Assembly (NCBI RefSeq): GCF_020819595.1
Contig: NZ_JAJHNP010000018.1
Span: forward strand, 62,001 to 126,000
Direction of reading: 5' to 3'
DNA: 64,000 nucleotides
From: Streptomyces barringtoniae
Lineage (GTDB): Bacteria > Actinomycetota > Actinomycetes > Streptomycetales > Streptomycetaceae
Below are positions 8,132 through 15,708 of this stretch, one piece after another. Numbering within the stretch: position 1 is the first letter of the stretch; every line of letters starts with the position of its first letter. The notes under the pieces were generated by a model. The model did no database searches. It saw only the letters and a list, made by a program, of their open reading frames with translations, and was not told where the DNA came from. Made by a program: the position numbers and the translations under genes.

Positions 8132-10215
8132 CCGCCCAGCGCCCGGCTGCCCCCGCCCCAAGTACCCAAGACCTGGAAGCCTTCCTGCAGCGCTTCTTCG
8201 GCCGGGGAAACGACGCCTGGCCGGACATGGATCCCGACCCGGGCAAGGGCGATCGAGCTCGACCTTTCGTGGATCTGCTGCGCAGCGGCAGAGACATCCC
8301 GATCGTGCTGCCGCGCTACCAGCAGGCCCAGGACCGCTTCGCGATCTATGTCATCGCCCGCGACGATGCGCACGCGACTCTCGTCGGCAACATCATCACT
8401 GCCTTCGCCGGCGCCACCTACCTCAGCGGCGCCGGCGTGCACCCCTGCACCCTGGACTCCAACGATCCGATCGAAGCAGCGGTGCAGGAGTTCGCCGGAA
8501 CGGCGACGACCACCTTCCGGCTCGAGACCCACCCCAACCGCCGCTTCCGCCAGAGGCTGACAGACGTGGCCCTGCTCATGCAGCACACGTTGGCTCATCG
8601 TCCACCGCGACTCTGGCGGGCAGTGAAGCCGACAGGACGGCTGCTGGCCGAATTCGACGCCGCCCTGGCGGCTGGCGGTCAAGCCGCCTCCCAAGCGGTA
8701 CTCGATCAACTGGTCGGCCAAGGAGGCATCACCGCCGCCAACCTTGCCCACCTGCACATCAAGCGACTCACCCGGCTCGGACTCGACCGAGAACTGCTCG
8801 ACTACCCCGGCCTGGGCGACGTGCTGCGGCAAGACCCGCCCGCCCCAGTGAAAGCAGCGGTGCTGGATGCCGTGTTTTCCTGCGACGTGCAGGAGCCCCT
8901 GAGCCGCGGCGATCTGCCTGACGCCCAACAGGCCCTCCACGATAGAGGCTTCCTTGCGCTGGCTCCCTTCGAGAACGACATGCAGTCCTACTCCGCCGAC
9001 GCACTGGTCGTCCTGCTCCTGGCAGCGGTGACGCGTGGCGCCCTTCACAGCAGCCAGCGCATACTCGCCACCATCGAGCACACTGGGTCGCGCGACGTTC
9101 TGCCGCCTGTCCTCAGGGAAGCCGTAACGACTCTTCTCAGTCCGCAGAACGCTCCCCAGAACAAGCCCGCCCATGAGGCGGCAGGTACCCCGGTTGATTC
9201 GCCGAAGCCGTCAACCCCGCCGTCCCTGATGCAGGGCACTGACCCGGCCACGGTCGAACCAATACCCACCTCGTGGGCGGATTTGATCAGCGCGATCGCC
9301 GACGGATACACCGGCCTGAACGCCATCCTGGAGCATGAGGTCTGGACCGCGTGGCCCTCACCCGCCGCTGACGACCGGGGAGTCGCTGCCCTGCTGGAAG
9401 AACTGCACGACGAGGGCCAAAGGAAGGTCTGGCGCTGTCTTGGGGCCTTCATCGAAAGCGTCGGATACGACCAGCCCGCACCGCTCAGCGCGCGCGCTCT
9501 CATCACGTGTGCGCTGGCCTACGACTGGCTAGGGCCCGGTGACTTGCTGGCTGTGCAGGCACTGACCGAGATCGTGCTGCGTTCGAGCCCTTCCGCCGTG
9601 GTCTACGGGCAGCTATTGGGAGAACTCGCCGATACGTGCGAGCGCTGGGTCGCTCCCGAACGGGCTGCTATCGCACTGGACTTCGCAGACCGGTTGATCT
9701 TGGAGGCTTGTCCCGACCCGGACGCCCGAGAGTCCCTCGCGTTGGCACTGCTCCTGCCGCTCAGTGTGCACCAGGGACGTCTGGACCTCGCAGACATCGC
9801 CATGGCCCGGCGTCTGTCCTTGGAACTCGGCATCGAACTCGATTGGCACGAGCAGCCTGACGATGACCTAGCGCAGAATACCGACGCCAGCCTACAGAAG
9901 GCCGCTGGCCGCAACGTTCTGCTCTACTCCCTTGACCAGCGAGTGCTGGACCGCGTCAGCGAAGCCCTGCAGCAACTTGCGCCTGGGGTCAAAGTCGCCT
10001 GTGCGCACGACAGCGTCGGCAGCCCGCCACTACGTCAAAAGGCCCGACAGGCCGATGTGGTCGTATTGGCCACCCGTTGCGCCAAACATGCCGCAACGGG
10101 CTTCATTACCCAGCACGCGAAAGCAGCCGTCATCGACTACGCGGACGGGAGCGGCTCAGCCTCTCTCATGCGCGCCGCGGTACATGGTTTGCTGCGCACT
10201 GTGCACGGAGTGTGA
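8128..10215 (+). CDS. dpdD: DpdD-like protein with C-terminal Rossmann-like segment, 695 aa
   Basis: The start is taken as the GTG at 8128. It overlaps the PLD gene's TGA by 4 nt and has GAAGGA 7-12 nt upstream; an ATG at 8113 is also in frame. The N-terminus carries FLQRFFGRGN (about residues 18-27). The middle is helical. The last 110 residues look like an alpha/beta fold: RNVLLYSLDQRVLDRV, then LRQKARQADVVVLAT, then KHAATGFITQHAK and a Gly/Ser-rich loop. The order restates the other genes as one operon of five with overlaps at every junction. Length and partners fit DpdD of the Dpd cluster, a protein of unknown biochemical function. The identification is by context and recollection, so moderate only. 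Confidence 0.45.
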   Translation: MTAQRPAAPAPSTQDLEAFLQRFFGRGNDAWPDMDPDPGKGDRARPFVDLLRSGRDIPIVLPRYQQAQDRFAIYVIARDDAHATLVGNIITAFAGATYLSGAGVHPCTLDSNDPIEAAVQEFAGTATTTFRLETHPNRRFRQRLTDVALLMQHTLAHRPPRLWRAVKPTGRLLAEFDAALAAGGQAASQAVLDQLVGQGGITAANLAHLHIKRLTRLGLDRELLDYPGLGDVLRQDPPAPVKAAVLDAVFSCDVQEPLSRGDLPDAQQALHDRGFLALAPFENDMQSYSADALVVLLLAAVTRGALHSSQRILATIEHTGSRDVLPPVLREAVTTLLSPQNAPQNKPAHEAAGTPVDSPKPSTPPSLMQGTDPATVEPIPTSWADLISAIADGYTGLNAILEHEVWTAWPSPAADDRGVAALLEELHDEGQRKVWRCLGAFIESVGYDQPAPLSARALITCALAYDWLGPGDLLAVQALTEIVLRSSPSAVVYGQLLGELADTCERWVAPERAAIALDFADRLILEACPDPDARESLALALLLPLSVHQGRLDLADIAMARRLSLELGIELDWHEQPDDDLAQNTDASLQKAAGRNVLLYSLDQRVLDRVSEALQQLAPGVKVACAHDSVGSPPLRQKARQADVVVLATRCAKHAATGFITQHAKAAVIDYADGSGSASLMRAAVHGLLRTVHGV

Positions 10216-10913
10216 CAGTTGCCCAGTCGAAGCCGACTGTCATGCCGGTCATGAGGACTACCTGAGGTGTCCCGCAATGGAGCTTTGCTGCGACTGTGAT
10301 TTGGCCGCGTGGGTGTGCTACGCGGCCAGGTGTGAGCTGTGCAGGCGGGCGATGCCGAGCATCGGGACGCCGTCGTCCTTCTGGCGGCAGTCGCGACGAG
10401 TCCCCAGGTCTGTCTGGGGGCGCCCGGAAACAGTCCGGGACCTAACCGACGGCCGGACTTCATCGATGGCCAAGAGCGAGACCTGTCAGCACCGGCCGCG
10501 TGCCTCTTCGTCCCGAACTATCGGCCGGATGGTCACTGCTGTCCAGGACGCTGGTCGTGAGGACATTGACGGGCATTGATCGCCACCTACGGTTGCGGTG
10601 GTTGCTGTACTTCGCTGCTGTACCGCAACTGCATCCCGCCCGTGGACACCCGGCACGACATCTACGATTTGCGTGGCCCGCGTCGGTCGGTGACTGCTTC
10701 CCCCAGTGCCGGCCCGTCGTGGAGGGTCCCAGACCGTTCGAGCCGGGCCGGGTGGGGAAGTGACATACGCTTCAGGAGTTCGATCTCCGTGGTCGCCGAT
10801 CTGTGTAGATGCCTCCCCACGAGCCGACTCTGCTCTGACCGTGGTTGGCTCGATCCGCCAGATACGGCGGTGTTGATGTCAACCTCTGATGTCAGACTGC
10901 CAGCTCCAACCGT
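10216..10913. other. Gene-free stretch after the defence operon
   Basis: About 700 bp without a convincing gene. One notable element is an inverted repeat, GTTGCGGT (10592-10599) with ACCGCAAC (10622-10629), enclosing GTAC...GTAC. No clear terminator with a U-tract follows the operon. A Cys-rich out-of-frame reading just past the stop has no start or ribosome site of its own. Confidence 0.5.
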
Positions 10914-11630
10914 CTAAGCATCCGTCCCTTCCGGGGGCCCTATAGCGGGACCCGCGTGACTTCGAACCGCGTCTTGACCCGCCAGGCGGCGTGCTTTGGC
11001 ATCCCGCGTATAGACCGTGAGCGGCGGCAACGGCTCTTCCCGCAGAAATGCGCCAAGGCAACTCAGACCCTCGTAGGTGACGCTAAATGCGCTTTGCTTG
11101 CGATCCGTGTGAGATCCCTCATGGCCTTGAAAGGCCATCCGGCTGGCCATCAGGATGTCTCCAAGGCGTTCTCCGAGGGCACGGTCTGGAACCCTCACGA
11201 GGGTGACCTCGATGCGCTGGTGATGTTTGTTGGCTGTCAAACGAAAGTGCCGCATAGCTCTTTCCGAGGTGTCCTCTGCCGGGTACGCCCAGGCAAGTTC
11301 TCTGAGGGCGATGAGCTCTTGGGTAATCGCGTCGACTGTTTCCCTCGCAAGCTTTGCCCGCTCTTCTCTGCGAGCCTCGGCCTTCTGATGCCGCTGGGTG
11401 ACAAGCGTCGTGGCGATCGATCCCCCTGCACCTACCAGCGCACCGGCGAGCCCCGCGGCAGCCCCTATCCACACCCCTGCGTCCACGGGAGCATCTTGGT
11501 ACAGAGGCTCGTCCTCCCGCTCCGGAGTTGACCGAACTGGCACGACGACGGCCACGAAGAGGTTTGGTAACGGGGCCGGCGACGGGGGCTTCGTCAGCCG
11601 TTCTACCTGACTTGCCGGTCTACTGATCAA
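10914..11630 (-). CDS. Hypothetical protein with one central membrane segment
   Basis: Up to 238 residues; the true start is uncertain. A Gly/Ala-rich membrane segment, VWIGAAAGLAGALVGAGGS, lies near residues 53-72. It is followed by a basic, strongly helical stretch (QRHQKAEARREERAKLARE) that would act as a cytoplasmic coiled coil, and then a soluble domain of about 130 residues. If translation starts closer to the membrane segment, for example at the in-frame GTG about 50 codons in, it becomes an N-terminally anchored protein, a common layout for small Streptomyces accessory proteins. No catalytic motif is recognised. It faces the DUF6928-type gene divergently. Confidence 0.5.
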   Translation of the reverse strand: MISRPASQVERLTKPPSPAPLPNLFVAVVVPVRSTPEREDEPLYQDAPVDAGVWIGAAAGLAGALVGAGGSIATTLVTQRHQKAEARREERAKLARETVDAITQELIALRELAWAYPAEDTSERAMRHFRLTANKHHQRIEVTLVRVPDRALGERLGDILMASRMAFQGHEGSHTDRKQSAFSVTYEGLSCLGAFLREEPLPPLTVYTRDAKARRLAGQDAVRSHAGPAIGPPEGTDA

Positions 11631-11839
11631 GGGTCTCGCTGACCAGCGGGACTGACGAAGCCCACGGCTCTGAAATGCTCAGATGCCGTGGGCTTCTGTC
11701 GTTGTCGGTCGGCGTCGGGCAACCTCGCACGGCCCGGGGACGGCCCAGCTCGGCAGCCGGGCTGAGTAAGCCTCCTCCGTTGTCAGTGCGTGCGGCTATG
11801 GTGCGTTCGCCATCGAGGGCGACGCTCTGGGGAGGGGCT

Positions 11840-12598
11840 TTGGGAGCCAAGACGGGATTGCTGGTGTACGCGGACGGCGACGTGCCGGAGCTGCTCCGAC
11901 AGGTGGGTGTGGCGGACCTTGACCGGACGACCGCCATGATGCGGCGGCTCTATCCGGGCTGCGAGATCGAGGAGCGTGGGGGCTCAGATCTCTGGGACGG
12001 CGTCTACCCCCCGAAGGGAACGGCGTACGCGGCCAGCTGGCCGGGCGTGGACGTCATCGGCGACCAGAGGGTGATGATCGACGCACCCTCCCAGCTCCCG
12101 GAACACCTCGTGGCGGCAAGCGCCGGCCGACGACTCGTCCTGCACGCGATGCACAGCGTCGTCGACTGGCTGGCGTTCGCCGTCTGGGAGGACGGGCGCC
12201 TCGTCCGCTCCGTGAGCCTGTCCCCGGACAGCGGCATCATCGAGAACATCGGCGAACCGCTCCCCTTCGAGCTGCCCTACTGGGCCGGAGACCGCCCGGC
12301 CGACATCGTCCCCTGGCCCGACGAAGAGGAAGAGCCCTACCCCCTGCCCTTTCACCCCCTGGACCTGGGCGAGGACGCGTTGCGTGCGCTCTGCGGCTTC
12401 ATCCAGGAAGGCCGTCCGCAACCCGATGATGTCGACGCGGAGGCCGTCGAGTTGTACGGATTCCATGTGCAAGACCCACATGGGCCCGATCGTGCCGAGC
12501 AGGAAGCGGCACTACGGAGGGCGGTTGAAGCGATGCCGGCGCCGCGCGTCTACACGCTGGGGCCTGACGGCTCGTTGATCGAGCGCGATGGCCTGTAG
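11840..12598 (+). CDS. DUF6928 family protein
   Basis: I place the start at the TTG at 11840. It is preceded by GGAGG at 11831-11835, and the product then begins MGAKTGLLVYADGD, as family members do; the upstream in-frame extension to 11675 is low-complexity and unlikely. The product has 252 residues. Family signatures seen: DGVYPP, a middle block HSVVDWLAFAVWEDG followed by SLSPDSGI, then LPYWAGDRP and PYPLPFHPLDLGEDALRAL near the end. The biochemical function of the family is unknown; it is common as a solitary gene in Streptomyces. The adjacent gene is convergent, with a hairpin between them. Confidence 0.75.
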   Translation: MGAKTGLLVYADGDVPELLRQVGVADLDRTTAMMRRLYPGCEIEERGGSDLWDGVYPPKGTAYAASWPGVDVIGDQRVMIDAPSQLPEHLVAASAGRRLVLHAMHSVVDWLAFAVWEDGRLVRSVSLSPDSGIIENIGEPLPFELPYWAGDRPADIVPWPDEEEEPYPLPFHPLDLGEDALRALCGFIQEGRPQPDDVDAEAVELYGFHVQDPHGPDRAEQEAALRRAVEAMPAPRVYTLGPDGSLIERDGL

Positions 12599-12708
12599 CT
12601 CAGCTCAGCCACAACTGATCACGCGCGGCCGGGACCTGCGGCCGCCTAAACGATCACCGTCCTGACCTGCTGTCGAGCTGTCGTCGGTTGTCGACGTTGG
12701 TCACCATT

Positions 12709-12750
12709 GAGCGCCCTTCCACGGCCCGCGGACGGCGCGGGAGGGCGCTC
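12709..12750. terminator. Bidirectional stem-loop between convergent genes
   Basis: GAGCGCCCT (12709-12717) pairs with AGGGCGCTC (12742-12750) in the gap between the DUF6928 gene and the convergent membrane-protein gene. There is no U-tract, as is usual in Streptomyces. Confidence 0.5.
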
Positions 12751-12933
12751 GTGCGTGAGCACCGCATTAGGAGAGAGGCTGGGGAATCTCATCGGTGACC
12801 TGCGATTTCAGCGGCTGAGCTAGGGGGCATGGATGTACCCTCTCGTTTCCGCTGGTGACCGTGACTGACTCCTGCATCTGGCACGCCTGTGGCACGGACC
12901 GGGCTCTTCCTCCCAAGGATGCGTCGGAGCCGC

Positions 12934-13746
12934 TCAGCGGTCGAGATCTGACAGATCCGTCTGATGACCATTGAGCCAAGTAGGTGCCTCGGCGCGCTGC
13001 TCGGGAAGCGCGCGCGTGCCGTGCTGAGGGAATCTTTCCCCGTCAGGGTCAAGAAAATTGATCAGTTGGACCAGTGCGTGCTGGACCCTGATCAGCCTCG
13101 ACTCACTGTAGTACTCGTCACCTAGGTGTCGAATGGACTCCTCCAGAGAGGTGAACCAGTCGGCAAAATCCCGGTCGGCATCAAGGCGGCGGCAAAAATC
13201 AACGTAGCCGATGCAGCCTTGTTTTTCCCCGTCGGCCCATATAACCAACTCGCCGAGCGCTCGTTGTTCTCCACGAAAAAGGCGAAATCCGTTACCGCGG
13301 TTGGTGTCCGAACTGAAATGGCCGGAGACTTCGTGAAGAAGTTCCATAACCTTGCGGTTGTACTCTTGCTCTCCCAAGTCTAGGAATTGAATTCGCTGCC
13401 TGAGTATTTCCACCCAGCCAAAATACTGCGCGAACACATAAAGTGTGTTGCGTAGGGCGTATTTACGCTCCCTCGGGGTTCCCTCCTTGTAGTAAAAAGT
13501 GAGAAACCCGGACTCGCTGCGGGCGATATTGTATATCCGAGATTGGAGTTCGAAGGCGGCCCACAAGAGCGGATCGCGGACGCGACCCATGACGTCCTGG
13601 CGGGCTACTTTCCGAGAGAGCGCCGCAGTCTGACGTTCTAATTCTGCAGCGAAAAGTGTCTGCCGCCGACTGGCCCGCGCGCTCATGGCGATGCTCGCTA
13701 AGGCCACAGCACCCGAGACCACAGCAACCAAAAGGTCAGTACTCAT
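12934..13746 (-). CDS. Hypothetical membrane-anchored protein
   Basis: 270 residues starting at the ATG at 13746. Residues 4-24 (LLVAVVSGAVALASIAMSA) form one N-terminal membrane anchor. A basic helical linker follows and then a soluble helical domain with recognisable blocks DPLLWAAFELQSRIYNI, NTLYVFAQYFGWVEILR and LGELVIWADGEK. I recall this arrangement from widespread uncharacterised actinobacterial proteins but know no function. No good ribosome site precedes the ATG; a TATCGT box lies about 7 nt upstream of it, so leaderless expression is possible. It uses noticeably more A/T-ending codons than the core genes, in keeping with the island setting. Confidence 0.65.
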   Translation of the reverse strand: MSTDLLVAVVSGAVALASIAMSARASRRQTLFAAELERQTAALSRKVARQDVMGRVRDPLLWAAFELQSRIYNIARSESGFLTFYYKEGTPRERKYALRNTLYVFAQYFGWVEILRQRIQFLDLGEQEYNRKVMELLHEVSGHFSSDTNRGNGFRLFRGEQRALGELVIWADGEKQGCIGYVDFCRRLDADRDFADWFTSLEESIRHLGDEYYSESRLIRVQHALVQLINFLDPDGERFPQHGTRALPEQRAEAPTWLNGHQTDLSDLDR

Positions 13747-14151
13747 GATAGGGACGATACGCGGCTACCTTGAACGAGGAGATGAGTTTCGCCTTCATGG
13801 TCCACGACCACCCGCTTCAACCATCGCACTGACCGGAGCCAGGCATGCCCTGCGGGCTTTGGGGCCACCCCCGGCCCGAGCATGGAGCAGAGGACGCGTT
13901 GGGACGTGGCTGCGCGACCTCTTCGTCCCGAAGCAACTTGCGCTCGGCCTCTGCCTTGGGACGGGGTGCCTCGCACCTCGGCGGATGGTCCGCAGGCGTC
14001 CGCGCTTGTTCGCGGGTGTTCGTCGGCGTTGTCACGCAGTTAGACACTCAGCGAGGGCAACGGTTCTGCGTTCCAACAGTCTTCATGCGAAAGGCTCACC
14101 CCCGCCCGGCTCCGTGGAAGGCTACGGTGATTCCGTGAACAAGGGGGACTC
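13747..14151. other. Intergenic region between divergent genes
   Basis: About 400 bp holding the promoters of the divergent membrane-protein and HIRAN genes. Several short overlapping readings exist, but none has a ribosome site or a recognisable product. Confidence 0.5.
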
Positions 14152-14670
14152 ATGTATGTGCCATCAGAGGGGCCCGCAGACCGCTTTGTACCACCGCCCG
14201 GGGGCCTGCACCGACTCCACCTCGTTGAGTACCAAGGTGGATTGCGTCTCTGCGAGGACGCTACGGGCCTCCTCGTCGGTCCAACCGATCGACGGCTGCA
14301 GCGCGCCGGACTCTACGTCACGAACCTACGTGGTCTGACGTACTACCAAGCGGCGGCAAGACAGGCTGACCTGCGCCCGGGCCAGCCGTTGCGCTTGGTG
14401 CCTGAGCCTGACAACCCCCACGACGCCTATGCTGTAGCGGTCTACCCAAGCCAGGGCAACGGCCCGATCGGGTACATCAATAAGCAGAAAGCTCGTGCTT
14501 GGTCCCGAGTGATCGCCGAGGGAGCGCAACTCTCGGCAGTGAGCCTGCGGGGGACGGGGCCGGGAGTGAAGCGCGAGGCGGTGGCGGTTCTGGCTGCCGA
14601 ACCGAGGGTGATCGCCCACCTTCTATCGCCGCGGCCCTCGTCGCTCCCTCTGCCGGCGTTCCTCCAGTAG
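14152..14670 (+). CDS. HIRAN domain protein
   Basis: 172 residues from the ATG at 14152, preceded by AGGGGG about 6 nt upstream. Residues about 52-125 form a HIRAN domain: GLTYYQAAARQADLRPGQPL, then LVPEPDNPHDAYAVAVY, then GPIGYINKQKARAWSRVI. This domain binds DNA ends or damaged DNA in larger repair proteins. Stand-alone bacterial versions are of unknown function and are often found in mobile regions. It lies two genes upstream of the HNH protein on the same strand, but spacing does not force an operon. The domain call is firm, the role is not. Confidence 0.75.
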   Translation: MYVPSEGPADRFVPPPGGLHRLHLVEYQGGLRLCEDATGLLVGPTDRRLQRAGLYVTNLRGLTYYQAAARQADLRPGQPLRLVPEPDNPHDAYAVAVYPSQGNGPIGYINKQKARAWSRVIAEGAQLSAVSLRGTGPGVKREAVAVLAAEPRVIAHLLSPRPSSLPLPAFLQ

Positions 14671-14956
14671 CGATCGCCTATCACCGCTCAACGCCTCAGC
14701 TTGGGAAGCTAAGGTCTTCTGGCGGAAGTTGCTGCACTGAGCTGCGGCGAAGTGGCGAAGCGGCCTGGCTGACGGCCGGCTTGGTCCCCGCCATTCCCCG
14801 TGGTTCCCCGCACGATCTAGCACGGCCTCGGTCGGTTGCGGCCGCGCGGTCGTTGACCAACTGCTTAGAAGATGCGGGCGGACCTTGGGGGCGTGGCTCG
14901 TCGGCGCCCTGGCAGTACCGAGTTGAGCTGTTCAGTGCCGTTGCCGTCCGCCGTCG

Positions 14957-15526
14957 TTGCCGTCAGCACTGCCGTCACTGCCGTTGGCCTCAGCTTCTGT
15001 GAGCACCGTCCAGATCCGCCCATCTCGGACGGCCCCAGTACGGCGCGGCGTCTCGTTCTATTGCGAGGAGGCCGCACGCAGCGGGTGGACAAAGCACTTC
15101 AGCGTGTACTGCGACATGCGAGACGCTCAGACGATGGACCACCTCCTCCCGTCCGCTGATGGTGGGGCAGACGACATCTCGAACCTGGTGCCAGCCTGCT
15201 ACGACTGCAACAGCCGGAAGCAAGGCCGTAACCCGGTGAACTGGTATCTCGGCGTGATGATGAAGGGCAACTGGTCCGGCGACGGGTCGCTACGCGCCGG
15301 TGGCGGAAGCCAGGATTTGAGCCTGAGGGACCTGTCCCTTACTGCGCATACGGCTGTCCTTGGGTGGCTTGATCACCTCGATACGGTGACAGCCGAGGTC
15401 AACGACGCTGATCGCATCTCCTGGTTCATCGACCGGTACTACGGCCTCGGCTGGCCTTCTGGCCAGACGTTCAACGGCCCCTCGATGTATGCCGTCCTCC
15501 GTGAACAGTTAAGGCAGCGCTGGTGA
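14957..15526 (+). CDS. HNH endonuclease domain protein
   Basis: Up to 189 residues; ATG 14957 and GTG 14999 are both possible starts and neither has a clear ribosome site. The HNH core is MDHLLPSADGGADD, then ISNLVPACYDCNSRK (about residues 60-88), giving the catalytic DH, the central Asn and a CxxCN metal site. The usual CxxC that precedes DH is only partly present as FYC and VYC, spaced wider than normal. The C-terminal 70 residues are not recognised. A run of degenerate TGCCGTC/TTGCCGT units lies just upstream and partly within the proposed N-terminus. Solitary HNH genes like this are typical of actinobacterial prophage and ICE cargo. Confidence 0.6.
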   Translation: MPSALPSLPLASASVSTVQIRPSRTAPVRRGVSFYCEEAARSGWTKHFSVYCDMRDAQTMDHLLPSADGGADDISNLVPACYDCNSRKQGRNPVNWYLGVMMKGNWSGDGSLRAGGGSQDLSLRDLSLTAHTAVLGWLDHLDTVTAEVNDADRISWFIDRYYGLGWPSGQTFNGPSMYAVLREQLRQRW

Positions 15527-15708
15527 CTGGCGTAAAGAAGTGACTGCGGAGTCTCGGCCAGCTGATGTGGGTGGCGTACCGAGCTAACATCGGCACGTGG
15601 GTTCGGGCCCGATCCCGAACCTGTGGCGTGCATTAGGAGAGCGCCTGATCACGTGGCCGCCCGCTCGCCCGGCGAAGCGGCAAGTCACTGGGCAGATGGC
15701 AGTGCCCC

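Noticed and set aside
10216..10579. Cys-rich reading just after the DpdD-like gene (CDSCPVEADCHAGHEDYLRC)
   Set aside because: It only continues a frame that lies out of phase inside the DpdD-like gene and has no start or ribosome site; judged chance, though its Cys spacing was noted.
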